A stretch of 63,718 nt of DNA from DATCRE01 sp964235605 (GCA_964235605.1 CAXSCR010000018.1:1-63718), one strand, 5' to 3'. Positions 54,361-63,718 are shown, counted from the first letter of the stretch. Notes: a model not told the origin generated them from the letters alone. Numbers and translations: made by a program.

Positions 54361-55629
54361 TTAACGCTTCTCCGATTGCTTCTCAAGGTTAAAAAGTTCG
54401 TTCAAAATTTCAGAAACCGATTCGGCATCGCCACGTTTGCAGGCAGCCTTCAATTGAAGTACAGGATATTTTAATATTTTTTGCATGAGAGAGCGGCTCA
54501 TCTCATCAAGTTTTTCAGCTTCTTCAGGCTTGGCATTCTTAATAAAGCGAGCGAGTTCTTCTTTACGGATTTGCTCTAAAGAATTCTTTAGTCTTTGAAT
54601 AGTCGGTGAAACAATCATTTCCTTTGACCATTCCCCAAACTCCTCTATGGCTTCGTTGATAATGGATTGAACCTGGGGTATTGAAGCCTTGCGTCTTTCT
54701 AGTGCTTGATTAGTTTTCTGTTGAACGTTATCCAGGTTGTAGACAATTACACCAGGAAGCTCTTCTACAGCAGGTTCAACGCTGCGGGGCATAGAGAGAT
54801 CAATAAAGAATTTATGTGAAAGTATTTTTATATCCTTTAAAAGCTTATAGGTAATAAGCGGCTGAGCGCCAGATACAGAACTGATTATCACATCAGCTTT
54901 AGCCAGTTCATCGCTTAACTTTTCTATTCCCGCAAAGGCAAATCTACATTTGCCAGCCAACTTCTCGGCTTTTTCAACGGTGCGGTTTAAAATGGTAACA
55001 TTTTTAAAGCGCGAGTTCGTCAGATTAAGGCAAAAATCGCGGCCAATTTCACCAACACCAAGCACAACTATTTTAGGGTTCGTAATTCCAAAAATTAGGT
55101 CTTCAGTTAGTTCTTTCGCGGCATATGAAATAGACGCTGCGCCGTCACGGAAGGAGGTCTCTTGCACAACTCGCTTATTTGCAAAAAAGATGGTATGCAT
55201 AAGGCGGTGAAGAAATGGACCGGCCATATTTTCGTCGGCGCTCCATTGGTACGCATTCTTTACTTGCCCTGAAATCTGTAAATCACCAATTACCTGAGCA
55301 TCAAGTCCTATTCCTACCTCGAAAAGATGCTGCACTGCTTCTTTTCCAGTAAGGGCTACAAAATGTTCTTCAAAATCGTTGGGAACATTTTTAATAAGTT
55401 TTAAGGCTTTAAAGATATCGCCTGATAATTCTTTTGTAGCATTATAATAAATTTCTGTACGATTGCAGGTAGACACAATTAACACATCGCTAGCTTGGGA
55501 AAAATCGCGAAGAAGGTTTAAAAGTCTTTTGGATTCGATTTCAGTTAGGGCAACTTGTTCACGTATTGCTACTGGAGCCGTTTTGTACGTTAAAACTAAT
55601 GCTTTGAAAGAATTATCTATAGAAATCAC
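54361..55629 (-). CDS. hemA: Glutamyl-tRNA reductase
   Basis: First step of the C5 heme pathway: reduces Glu-tRNA to glutamate-1-semialdehyde with NADPH. Seen: LVLTYKTAPVAIREQVAL, the catalytic cysteine in IVSTCNRTEIYY (about residue 54), VVLGVGEIGRDFCLNLTNS in the NADPH domain, IISSVSGAQPL and FIDLSMPRSVEP, then the C-terminal dimerisation helices. The frame starts at GTG 55629 with 422 residues, a normal length. No other heme gene is adjacent. It is divergent from the helix-hairpin-helix gene (211 nt between starts). Confidence 0.95.
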   Translation of the reverse strand: MISIDNSFKALVLTYKTAPVAIREQVALTEIESKRLLNLLRDFSQASDVLIVSTCNRTEIYYNATKELSGDIFKALKLIKNVPNDFEEHFVALTGKEAVQHLFEVGIGLDAQVIGDLQISGQVKNAYQWSADENMAGPFLHRLMHTIFFANKRVVQETSFRDGAASISYAAKELTEDLIFGITNPKIVVLGVGEIGRDFCLNLTNSRFKNVTILNRTVEKAEKLAGKCRFAFAGIEKLSDELAKADVIISSVSGAQPLITYKLLKDIKILSHKFFIDLSMPRSVEPAVEELPGVIVYNLDNVQQKTNQALERRKASIPQVQSIINEAIEEFGEWSKEMIVSPTIQRLKNSLEQIRKEELARFIKNAKPEEAEKLDEMSRSLMQKILKYPVLQLKAACKRGDAESVSEILNELFNLEKQSEKR

Positions 55630-55840
55630 AAGAGCAAAAATACAGTGGTTTCAAAAATATAGCATGACAAATATCATCTTGAAACTAATTTAGAATGCGT
55701 ATAAATAACGCTTCTATAAAATCATGTTTCAATTCAACTTGATTTGTTAAGCTTTGTTTCTGATTATCCTAAAACAATGCAAAGGTGTCCATAATAGCCG
55801 TCACATTTTAATTAGAATCAAATTTTCCTTTAATTTAATT

Positions 55841-56758
55841 ATGGTTGGTCCAAAGCTATGGATACGTAATTTCTTCGGCTTCTCAAGAAAAGAAACAAAT
55901 GGGTTTATCATTTTACTATTGGTAATGGCTTTGCTTATCTTTTCAGAACCTGTTTCAAGGGCATGGATAGCTTCACGCACCGATGATAATTCCGCCGCTA
56001 AGAATAGAATTATACTAGACAGTCTGGTGGCTCAATGGAAAACGGAGCAGAAGTTGGAGCCAGATAAGTCTATTAAAACACCAAATTCAAATTCTCAATT
56101 TTTCTTCGATTTTGACCCCAATTTCATCTCACATGAAAAGTTAAACAGACTTGGATTTACTAAAAATTTAGCCTCAAGAATTATTCATTACCGGGAAAAG
56201 GGAGGAAAATTTCAAATTAAGTCTGATCTACTTAAAATTTACGGAATTGATTCAACGTTATACCGCAAGCTTTATAGCTATATTCAATTACCCATTTCAT
56301 TACCGCATGCAGATAAGTCCATAAAACCAGCTACTTCAACGCCGCTTGCAAAAGAGAAATTTGACTTAAACCTAGCTGATACGTCCCAATTAAAAAAGAT
56401 CTATGGAATTGGATCAGTTCTATCATTACGTATAGTTAAATACAGAAATAATCTGGGTGGTTTTATAAAACCCGAACAGTTGATCGAGATTTTTGGATTG
56501 GATTCGTCCGTAGTTCGTAGATTGATACAATCTTCTTTTATGGATGTGAAATTTGCCCAAAAACAGATTAACTTAAATACGGCAAGTGAGTCTGAACTTG
56601 ACATTCACCCTTACATCACCAAGCCAATGGCCAAAGCCATTGTTACTTATCGATTTCAACATGGAAAGTTCAATACAGTTGAAGAGATTCGAAAACTTCA
56701 ACTAATAGATGACAAGGTAGCTGCAAAGCTTCTTCCGTATTTAAAAGTGCAGGATTAA
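55841..56758 (+). CDS. Membrane-anchored helix-hairpin-helix (ComEA-like) protein
   Basis: A 305-residue protein with one N-terminal membrane helix (about residues 21-40) and three helix-hairpin-helix modules facing the periplasm: KLNRLGFTKNLASRIIHYRE, LNLADTSQLKKIYGIGSVLS and INLNTASESELDIHPYITKP. This is the duplicated ComEA/T2SK-type module that binds double-stranded DNA during uptake. Start chosen at ATG 55841, after which the membrane helix follows; a longer frame upstream adds unlikely hydrophilic sequence. With DprA elsewhere in the window it may form part of natural competence; this is inference. The helicase gene follows at 13 nt. Confidence 0.85.
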   Translation: MVGPKLWIRNFFGFSRKETNGFIILLLVMALLIFSEPVSRAWIASRTDDNSAAKNRIILDSLVAQWKTEQKLEPDKSIKTPNSNSQFFFDFDPNFISHEKLNRLGFTKNLASRIIHYREKGGKFQIKSDLLKIYGIDSTLYRKLYSYIQLPISLPHADKSIKPATSTPLAKEKFDLNLADTSQLKKIYGIGSVLSLRIVKYRNNLGGFIKPEQLIEIFGLDSSVVRRLIQSSFMDVKFAQKQINLNTASESELDIHPYITKPMAKAIVTYRFQHGKFNTVEEIRKLQLIDDKVAAKLLPYLKVQD

Positions 56759-56771
56759 CTGGTAACTTATT

Positions 56772-59700
56772 ATGATTAATGAATTAATAGAAACCAATAC
56801 ATTGTCAGAGACCAATAAAAATATCCTTCGCACTTACCTACGCAGACTTACAAATCTCTCAGGTAACAATCGCTCATTGCTCATGTTGAGACTTCCGTCT
56901 GAGCAAGCTATTGATATACATGAGCTCAGCTTTTTAAATAAGGAAAATTCGTTTAGTATAATCAGTGCCTTAATTGCTGGTAAAGAAAAGAAAGTATGCC
57001 AAGTTTTAGATAGTCGGCTTGAGACGAATAACGACAGCAGCAAAAAATTAAAGACACTGCAACGAGCAGATCACTTTCTTTTTGAAGAGCGTGGATCTAA
57101 TGATCTACATGTAGGTTGGCCTTTTTTACGTGGCAAATTATCAGATGGCACTTTAGTAAGATGTCCTTTGCTCTTTTTTCCTGTTATGCTGATACAAGAT
57201 AACAACCAATGGATTATTCAACCGCGTAAGGATGCAGGCATAACATTTAATAAATCGTTTTTATTAAGTTATGCGTTCTATAATAAAATAGAGATTGCTG
57301 AAGATTTGCTTGAAACAAATTTCGATGACTTCACAGTAGATAGTACAGACAGTACCGTATTTCGAACGGAGCTCTATAAACTACTTAAAGATAAGCTTGA
57401 AATAAATTTTAATTCTGATAATTTTCGTGATGAGCTTATCAACTTTCATGAATTTAAAAAAGATGCTTTTGCAGAAACTCAAAAGAATGGCGAATTAAAA
57501 TTATTTCCAGAAGCAGTGCTTGGAATCTTTCCACAAGCAGGCTCACAGCTCGTACCTGATTACTTGCATTTAATAGAAGAATCTTCTTATGCTGATCTAG
57601 AAGATTTTTTTGTTGCAAAAAACAAAAGCATACATCTAGCGCCGATTGACAATCGGTTGAAGGAGGAAAAGATTTTTACACCTTTCACTACCGATGCCTA
57701 TCAAGACAAAGCAATCAATGCTGTAAAAAATGGTCACTCTATTGTTGTGCAAGGCCCCCCTGGTACGGGCAAGTCACAACTTATTTGTAACCTCATGGCC
57801 GATGCCATCGCATCAGGTAAACGCGTGCTCCTTGTTTGCCAAAAACGTGCGGCCCTAGATGTTGTTTACGATAGATTGAAACAAATTGATCTCACTGACT
57901 TTCTCGGCTTAATACACGATTTTCGTAATGACCGAAAAGAAATATTTTCAAAAATTGCAAAACAGATTGATCGCATTGATGAATATAAAATACGAAATAG
58001 AAGCATTGACATTATTCAAATAGAACGTAAATTCTTTCAATCGTGCAGAAGAATTGATCAGCTTACAGAAGAGTTAGACGAATTTAAAACGGCCTTATTT
58101 GATGAAAAAGAATGCGGTCTATCTGTAAAAGAACTTTATCTCACGTCTGATCCCAACGCGGAAGCCATAAACATAAAACAAGAGTACCAGTTTTTTCCTT
58201 TTCAGGATATCTATGAATTTGAAAGCAAAATAAAAACGTATGCAAACTATGCTTTGTGGTTAGATGCTGATGATTATTTGTGGAGAAGAAGAAAGTCGTT
58301 TGCTTACTTTCAAGTGTCTGATCTCAGAGAGATTCAAAAAGTTATAGCTGACATACCCGTATTTCAGAAAAAGGTTAGTGATGTGGTCGAAAATATTATT
58401 TCAACTAAAATCAACCTTGAGGATGGCGCTTCATTCTATGCACGCGAGATGGAGGTTCTCGGAATGATCTCTGTGCTAAAAGACGAGGACACCTATCGTT
58501 ATTTTCAGAAGATGGTAAATGAGCCTGAATATGAAACCAGTTTACTTTGGTTTACAAATACAGAGCGTGTCTTGATGAACTGTTTTGAAGGCTTGGGTCC
58601 TGAGGTTACGTTACCAAGTGAACAAATGGGCCATGTGCAGTTAGCTTTACAGCAGCGCATGGAAGCGAGAAGAAACTTAATTAGCAAAATTCATTGGGAG
58701 TTTTTCTCCCACACAAAATATTTTTTAAAACGCGTACTTGTAGCTAACGATTTACCTTATAATAAAGCAGGACTGAAAAGCCTTGAAGTGAGGATAGATA
58801 ACAGGCTGAATTTAGAGCATCACCTAACGGCAATTAGAAAAAAACCATGGCTGCTCGATATCCCTGCTGACTACACAGAAGAGAAATTTATAGAATGGTT
58901 CTTAAAACAAAAGCTAGCCATACGCGCCAAATTAGCTTACAACACACTAAGGGAAGTAATAGGAAGCATCAACGTTGAGAACTATTCTAGAATTGAATTT
59001 ATAGATTTATTCCGAAAGCTTTTGGATGCTGTCAAGCATATTCCGTCAAAGCGAACTGAATGGTTACGCTACCTTTCTCCCTTTCAGGTAAAGCAAATTA
59101 TACTTAATCCTGACACAGAGAAAGAATACAGTGCAACCTTAGATCGTGATTTTGATAATTTGTCTGAGTTTGACAGACTAAGCGAAGAACTAAAACCACA
59201 TGAGCGAAGTGTCATTTCAAAAATCCAAGATCTAACTAACAAGTGGGATGCAGAGCGTATGGCTGCTATCTTCCAAAACAGTTTACGACTAACTTGGATT
59301 GAGCATATTGAAACAAAGTATCCGCCACTTCGTTGGGTTTCTTCTCTCAAGATGGATGAGATGCAAACGGAGTTAAGACACCAGGTTAATGAGAAGAAAA
59401 AATTAAGCAAGGAGATATTGTTGCTACGTGCCAGAGAGCGGCTGTACGAAAACATTGTTTATAACCGCCTGCAAAATCGCATCACTTACCGTGATTTGCT
59501 TCATCAAGTCTCTAAGAAGAAGAGAATGTGGCCAGTTAGGAAGGTTATTAAAGAATTTCAAGAAGAACTCTTTCAACTTGTACCTTGTTGGATGGCTTCG
59601 CCCGAATCGGTATCAGCTATATTTCCGATGGCAGAATTATTTGACCTCGTTATCTTTGATGAAGCATCACAATGTTTTGCAGAACGCGGTGTTCCCGCTA

Positions 59701-60815
59701 TGTATCGTGGTAAACAAGTGGTAATTGCAGGCGATGATAAACAACTTCGTCCAAGTGAACTCTATCACGTTCGCTGGGACGAAGAAGGTGAGCATCCTGA
59801 TCAGGAAGTTGATTCCTTGCTAGAACTTACAGAACGATATTTGTCTACTGTTCATTTACAAGGTCATTACAGAAGTCAATCCTTAGAGCTAATTGATTTT
59901 TCTAACCAACACTTTTATGAAGGCAGACTTCGCCTGTTACCTGATAGAAATGTTATTAATCAAAATCAACCCGCGATTTCGTATTGCAAAGTTGCTGGTG
60001 TATGGGAAAACCACACCAATCAAATAGAGGCAGAGGCCGTTGTTGTTAGGGTTCTGGATTTAATTCAAAACCATCCCGCGAAGGAAATTGGTATTGTAAC
60101 ATTTAATGCGCCTCAGCAAGTGCTTATTCTTGATCTCTTAGAAGAAGAAGTTGCCAAACTAGGACTTACCATTCCATCGTCTTTGTTTGTAAAGAATATA
60201 GAAAACGTACAGGGTGATGAAAAGGACATTATAATATTTTCAGTGGGCTACGCTCCCGATAGAAAGAAGAAAATGTCTATGCAGTTTGGTAGTTTGAATG
60301 TAGCAGGTGGAGGCAACAGATTAAATGTGGCCGTTACACGAGCGCGAGAAAAAATTATTTTGATTAGCAGCATCTGGCCGGAGCAGCTAAAGGTTGACGG
60401 TGTTAAAAATAATGGACCCCAGCTACTGCGAAAATACTTGGAGTATGCCCGAGAAGTTGATCAACGTAAGTTTCAACCTGCTGTACAAAACAGTAGCGAA
60501 CGGAACACTTCCTGGTTTTTGAATGCACGTATAAAAGCTTGGGGTGAAAAAAGATTTGAAGATGTTCTATTTGAACAAAATACTTTACCCTTTGCAGATT
60601 TAAATTTTAAAACCACCGATCAATATCTCGGAATTATCCTCACAGATGACTCACGTTACTTCACAAGCTTTTCTGCTAAGGAGATCTACGCCTACACACC
60701 ATCATTACTAACAAAGAAAAATTGGAGCTACCGCACACTCTTCAGCCGCAACATTTGGAAGACAAGCCTTAAAGTAGAAGATGAATTAACGCGCTTTATA
60801 GGGTCTTTAAAATAG
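56772..60815 (+). CDS. Large superfamily 1 (Upf1/DNA2-like) helicase
   Basis: A 1347-residue helicase. The first 320 residues are a module of unknown function. Motif I is QGPPGTGKSQLICNLM near residue 327; then comes an unusually long insert of about 630 residues with several helical segments; motif II IFDEASQCF near 961; VIAGDDKQLRPSE near 990; GHYRSQS near 1030; NVAVTRAREKI near 1184. This order is that of Upf1-like SF1B helicases of the AAA_11/AAA_12 type. The last 110 residues may be a decayed nuclease domain. No restriction, methylase or toxin gene is adjacent, so a defence role is unproven. It starts 13 nt after the helix-hairpin-helix gene. Confidence 0.9.
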   Translation: MINELIETNTLSETNKNILRTYLRRLTNLSGNNRSLLMLRLPSEQAIDIHELSFLNKENSFSIISALIAGKEKKVCQVLDSRLETNNDSSKKLKTLQRADHFLFEERGSNDLHVGWPFLRGKLSDGTLVRCPLLFFPVMLIQDNNQWIIQPRKDAGITFNKSFLLSYAFYNKIEIAEDLLETNFDDFTVDSTDSTVFRTELYKLLKDKLEINFNSDNFRDELINFHEFKKDAFAETQKNGELKLFPEAVLGIFPQAGSQLVPDYLHLIEESSYADLEDFFVAKNKSIHLAPIDNRLKEEKIFTPFTTDAYQDKAINAVKNGHSIVVQGPPGTGKSQLICNLMADAIASGKRVLLVCQKRAALDVVYDRLKQIDLTDFLGLIHDFRNDRKEIFSKIAKQIDRIDEYKIRNRSIDIIQIERKFFQSCRRIDQLTEELDEFKTALFDEKECGLSVKELYLTSDPNAEAINIKQEYQFFPFQDIYEFESKIKTYANYALWLDADDYLWRRRKSFAYFQVSDLREIQKVIADIPVFQKKVSDVVENIISTKINLEDGASFYAREMEVLGMISVLKDEDTYRYFQKMVNEPEYETSLLWFTNTERVLMNCFEGLGPEVTLPSEQMGHVQLALQQRMEARRNLISKIHWEFFSHTKYFLKRVLVANDLPYNKAGLKSLEVRIDNRLNLEHHLTAIRKKPWLLDIPADYTEEKFIEWFLKQKLAIRAKLAYNTLREVIGSINVENYSRIEFIDLFRKLLDAVKHIPSKRTEWLRYLSPFQVKQIILNPDTEKEYSATLDRDFDNLSEFDRLSEELKPHERSVISKIQDLTNKWDAERMAAIFQNSLRLTWIEHIETKYPPLRWVSSLKMDEMQTELRHQVNEKKKLSKEILLLRARERLYENIVYNRLQNRITYRDLLHQVSKKKRMWPVRKVIKEFQEELFQLVPCWMASPESVSAIFPMAELFDLVIFDEASQCFAERGVPAMYRGKQVVIAGDDKQLRPSELYHVRWDEEGEHPDQEVDSLLELTERYLSTVHLQGHYRSQSLELIDFSNQHFYEGRLRLLPDRNVINQNQPAISYCKVAGVWENHTNQIEAEAVVVRVLDLIQNHPAKEIGIVTFNAPQQVLILDLLEEEVAKLGLTIPSSLFVKNIENVQGDEKDIIIFSVGYAPDRKKKMSMQFGSLNVAGGGNRLNVAVTRAREKIILISSIWPEQLKVDGVKNNGPQLLRKYLEYAREVDQRKFQPAVQNSSERNTSWFLNARIKAWGEKRFEDVLFEQNTLPFADLNFKTTDQYLGIILTDDSRYFTSFSAKEIYAYTPSLLTKKNWSYRTLFSRNIWKTSLKVEDELTRFIGSLK

Positions 60816-60880
60816 TAAGGGTACAAGTCGTTAATGGTTATATTATTACTGTTTTAGGGTAAACATCACCTGAACAACAT

Positions 60881-60914
60881 AAAAACCAGAGCACGTGTTG
60901 GTGCTCTGGTTTTT
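60881..60914. terminator. Bidirectional intrinsic terminator
   Basis: A perfect 14-bp stem (60881-60894 with 60901-60914, core AACCAGAGCAC) with loop GTGTTG; the outer ends are A-runs and T-runs on both strands. It separates the convergent helicase and glycosidase genes and can end both transcripts. Confidence 0.9.
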
Positions 60915-60922
60915 AATAAATA

Positions 60923-63193
60923 TTAGTTTTGTATCCAGACCTTTCGGTAGGCAACCGAGGATCCATGCTTTATTTTCACTAAGTAGAAACCATTTGTCAA
61001 ACTGCCAACTGGAAGCTTGCCTTCATTACCTTCAAATTCACGGCGATCAAGTACGTTGCCGTTGACGTTCAAAAGCTCTGCGTTAAATCTTGTTACACTT
61101 TCCGAAAGCTTGATGGTAAGATCACTACTGACTTTTGTTGGATTAGGATAAATCCCAATTGTTTCCGACGAAGTTTCCTCGCCAACGGCAGTGCGATCAC
61201 CAACGAGCCTGCCACTGGCAGATATCGGATTAACAATGAAGGCATCTATGAATATATACTTGTTGCAATCTGTATTTTGAACCTTGATGGTATGCGTGTC
61301 ACTACTTAGGCCAGTTATAGTAAAAATCGTCTGCTGATGAAGCTGACCTGGATAATAGAAGTTTGCATCCTGTTTATAAACACCATCAATGTACACTTTG
61401 GCAAACTCAAAGCCCCAGTCAGCTTTCATCGCAATGAGCCGAATGGAGGTCCCGATAAATGTAAGGCTGGCCGCACCTCTGCAGTTGCTTTCATGCTCAC
61501 TTCCCTCATAGTAGCTTGCGTTGCTGGAAATCGTCCAGCTGTTACCTGTAGTTGAGTAAATAATTCTTGCGTCGCTATTGTTTATCACTTCAGGTATGCC
61601 TGCGGTAGATCTTGAAGTAATGATAACGGTACTTGTGGCAGTTTCTCCACCGTCCTGCGTTGTTACGGTGATAGTAGCAGAACCTGCCGCTACCCCCATA
61701 ACCAAACCTGAGGCGGTTACGGTTGCTACAGCCGTATTACTCGAGCTCCACGTCACAGTTCCATTGGTGGCGTTTGATGGCAATACCGTTGCAGTTAATT
61801 GCTGTGTTGTTGAGGCTGCCATGGAGATAGAGGCAGGTGTTACCGTTACGTCTGTTATAGCAACCATTGGCTTAGTTACGGTTATGGTGCTGGCAGCGCT
61901 TTTTCCCCCATCTTGTGTCGTTATAGTGATCGTTGTAGATCCTGGTGCAATGGCAGTGACTAGGCCCAATGAATTTACAGTTGCGACAGCGGTATTACTC
62001 GAGCTCCACGTCACAGTTTGATTGGTGGCGTTGGATGGAGAAACTGTTTTCGTAAGCTGTTGAGTACTTTCGGGAGACATCAATATTGCGATAGGGGATA
62101 TGGTGATACCAGTTACGCTTACCGTTGATGTTGTGGGGTATACAAGACTGGGATAGTTCGCATAAATCCAATCTAGGCCTGGTTTACTATCAGCCATTGT
62201 GCCATTTCCATCCACACCATTCGAAGTCCATGGCATCAAACCTTGCCATCCTTTTTGAAATGCTTTTTGATAGTTTTGAAGTGGCGTATAACCAGCTCCT
62301 CCTTTAGCAGGACTTTCTCCAATAATACATGGCTTATCATTTAAACCATAATCAGTGGGTGACTTGTCAAATGGATTACTGAAATATGTGTTCATCCAAT
62401 CATAGTAATGGATGTTCCAAAAATCCATATTTGTATGGGCTAGGTAATTACCCGATCCACCATATACGTTCGTATTGTATTTTATCCCTGCACCTAAGCC
62501 TTGGCAAACCAGAACGCTGCTGTTTGCATGCGTTACATTGGCTGTTCTCGTTATCAGGTCCTGCACATTTGAAGCAGAAATTCCCTGGTTATCCCACATC
62601 CAGTCAAGCTCATTACCACAATCTACTGCAAAGAAGTACGGGTTGTTTTTATATCGATTTACAAACTGTTTTACATAGTTATCAATGTAAGACTGCCGAC
62701 TAACAGCACTGTTCACCATTGCTCTCCAGCGCGTATAATTGGTATGGTAAGTTGCTGTGTGGTCAAATGATATCATGGCTACCATAACATAAATTTGTTT
62801 GGCCTGTGCAATAGCCATGAAGTCATCCATGTTTGACCAGAACTGAGCCGTCGCCCCAGCTACATAACCGTTAGCGTCTATGTTGATGCCGACTTCGCCA
62901 TTAGAAGTCGCCCAAATACGTGTGGAGTTTACGTGGTTGTCTTTTAATTTTTGCATCTCTCCATTCCACCAGGCGGAATTGTAATTTCCACCGAAATCAT
63001 TCCATGAGTTCCAAGGAGTATTCGTTCCGTTAAGCCAAATCCGGTTAGCGCCAGCGCGAAATTCTGTTCCGCTTACGCTGATTCGCTGAGCATGCGTTTG
63101 TTGGTGAAGTATTCCTGTAAGCAGGATGAAGATGAGCACAAACAATGCATTATGGGTGAATGGGTATTTTAATTTGTCTCGTTTGATTATCAT
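60923..63193 (-). CDS. Secreted GH5-like glycosidase with two BIG2 domains, a CBM-like domain and T9SS sorting domain
   Basis: A 756-residue exported enzyme. After a signal peptide (ending QTHAQ) comes a GH5-type TIM barrel (about 38-350) with the acid/base DCGNELDWMW and the nucleophile CIIGESPAKGG. Two bacterial Ig-like BIG2 repeats follow (about 357-437 and 445-525), sharing QLT.TV.PSNATN and TWSSSNTAVATV. Then a CBM-like beta-sandwich (about 545-655) and a T9SS type A sorting domain (GIYPNPTKVSSDL, then VGSLTNGFYLVKI and YRKVWIQN). It is expected to act at the cell surface on a beta-glucan or mannan; the substrate is not certain. A terminator lies directly downstream. Confidence 0.88.
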   Translation of the reverse strand: MIIKRDKLKYPFTHNALFVLIFILLTGILHQQTHAQRISVSGTEFRAGANRIWLNGTNTPWNSWNDFGGNYNSAWWNGEMQKLKDNHVNSTRIWATSNGEVGINIDANGYVAGATAQFWSNMDDFMAIAQAKQIYVMVAMISFDHTATYHTNYTRWRAMVNSAVSRQSYIDNYVKQFVNRYKNNPYFFAVDCGNELDWMWDNQGISASNVQDLITRTANVTHANSSVLVCQGLGAGIKYNTNVYGGSGNYLAHTNMDFWNIHYYDWMNTYFSNPFDKSPTDYGLNDKPCIIGESPAKGGAGYTPLQNYQKAFQKGWQGLMPWTSNGVDGNGTMADSKPGLDWIYANYPSLVYPTTSTVSVTGITISPIAILMSPESTQQLTKTVSPSNATNQTVTWSSSNTAVATVNSLGLVTAIAPGSTTITITTQDGGKSAASTITVTKPMVAITDVTVTPASISMAASTTQQLTATVLPSNATNGTVTWSSSNTAVATVTASGLVMGVAAGSATITVTTQDGGETATSTVIITSRSTAGIPEVINNSDARIIYSTTGNSWTISSNASYYEGSEHESNCRGAASLTFIGTSIRLIAMKADWGFEFAKVYIDGVYKQDANFYYPGQLHQQTIFTITGLSSDTHTIKVQNTDCNKYIFIDAFIVNPISASGRLVGDRTAVGEETSSETIGIYPNPTKVSSDLTIKLSESVTRFNAELLNVNGNVLDRREFEGNEGKLPVGSLTNGFYLVKIKHGSSVAYRKVWIQN

Positions 63194-63718
63194 AGGATAG
63201 GTATATATTTATTTTAGTTCAAATTGTAAGAAAGTGTTCTTGAAGGTTTAAGATGGCATTAACCTCTACCGAAAAGCAAAGTCTCCTTGTAGACTTGTAT
63301 ACCAGAAGACATACATCGGCCTGTGCAGATTAATAGTTTCTAACATAAGACTGTTTTGTTCAGATTGAATATGGTAACCTTCATGTTTGTACAAAACTAT
63401 AATTTTAAATGTATATGCTTACAGTAAGCAGGATTTTATTTCATTATAAATACTCGTCTTAGTTCATTTGACATTGCTGATAGCTCGATGCCTGTTAAGT
63501 CAACACTCGTATAAAAACGACTAAGGTAACGAGTTGAAGCTGATGGATATGTGGATTGAACTACACAACAACCAAATGTGATTGAGCAAGCAAAGAAGAG
63601 TAAGGTTTAGCCAAACTTACCTACAATTGTAAGTTAACTTCCTGGCGAAATAACTAAAAAATATGGGTCTATGTGCTTTAGTGTGGAAAGATATTAGAGA
63701 TCTGCTATTTTTCGGTCA
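63194..63718. other. Region upstream of the glycosidase gene, no gene seen
   Basis: About 525 nt that should contain the promoter of the glycosidase gene. No frame resembles a protein. An inverted repeat AACTTAC (63615-63621 area) against GTAAGTT surrounds CTACAATT, which could bind a regulator, but it is short. The window ends inside this stretch. Confidence 0.4.

Noticed and set aside
53637..55629. Complete cytochrome c maturation or heme export locus
   Set aside because: Only an ABC ATPase and hemA are present; no ccmB, ccmC or permease gene is visible, so the link is only a possibility.
61578..62021. Plus-strand open frame of 147 codons opposite the BIG2 repeats
   Set aside because: It is the antisense of the repeated Thr/Val-rich Ig-like domains; its valine- and alanine-rich product comes from the codon pattern of the glycosidase, which has clear domains and a signal peptide.

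Overview
The window is a stretch of chromosome from a member of the Bacteroidota, most likely a Cytophagales-type bacterium. The evidence is the low G+C content, two proteins ending in type IX secretion (T9SS) sorting domains, the DUF1501/DUF1800 pair, an Hc1-type mini histone, many lipoproteins with Bacteroidota-style lipoboxes, an absence of clear Shine-Dalgarno sites, and promoters that fit the Bacteroidota consensus (TTTG, about 19 nt, TAnnTTTG). The assignment below phylum level is an inference. I saw no tRNA, rRNA, CRISPR array, prophage or intact insertion sequence.

Layout. 1-4.1 kb: a Lys/Ala-rich mini protein, murB, a lipoprotein and an outer-membrane barrel protein. 4.1-7.7 kb: the DUF1501 (T9SS cargo) and DUF1800 pair. 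7.8-10.6 kb: an HMG-CoA-lyase-like enzyme, a TPR protein and dprA. 10.7-14.2 kb: a minus-strand run of two tandem M23 peptidases, a CapA-like phosphoesterase and a MerR regulator. 14.4-20.7 kb: alaS, gatB, a TlpA-like thioredoxin lipoprotein and a DUF3298 lipoprotein. 20.8-22.5 kb: a BlaI/M56 regulatory pair with a clear operator lying on its promoter. 22.6-26 kb: DUF4159, a lipoprotein, thyA and a MORN-like lipoprotein. 26.0-26.7 kb: a frameshifted pseudogene. 26.8-30.4 kb: sdaAB, tolC and hlyD without a pump gene. 30.5-35.7 kb: a surface-glycan cluster (two GT4, one GT2, one GT-D, one O-antigen ligase) that starts directly on a truncated inorganic pyrophosphatase gene. 35.7-38.5 kb: a frameshifted CPBP protease gene, maf and a DUF1015 gene. 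38.6-42.2 kb: a biotin carboxylase, an alpha-oxoamine synthase, an Hc1 mini histone and a lipoprotein. 42.3-45.1 kb: mutS2 and a DUF4296 lipoprotein. 45.2-48.0 kb: a partial bat operon (DUF58, membrane protein, VWA). 48.0-49.7 kb: 1.6 kb without genes, packed with several kinds of repeat. 49.7-53 kb: LysE and GH3 overlapping, then a YggS family protein and DUF423. 53-55.6 kb: a lipoprotein, an orphan ABC ATPase and hemA. 55.8-60.8 kb: a helix-hairpin-helix protein and a giant SF1 helicase. 60.9-63.2 kb: a secreted GH5-like glycosidase.

Most of the region is ordinary housekeeping and envelope biology. The parts that deserve attention are the repeat island at 48.0-49.7 kb, which includes two long perfect hairpins with unrelated stems but the same loop and abuts a shortened bat operon; the pyrophosphatase/glycosyltransferase junction at 30.58 kb; the GH3-LysE pair, which suggests synthesis and export of amino-acid conjugates; the helicase with a C-terminal region that resembles a decayed nuclease domain; and two genes that carry several frameshifts each. 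I did not find a clearly new multi-gene system, and I do not claim one.
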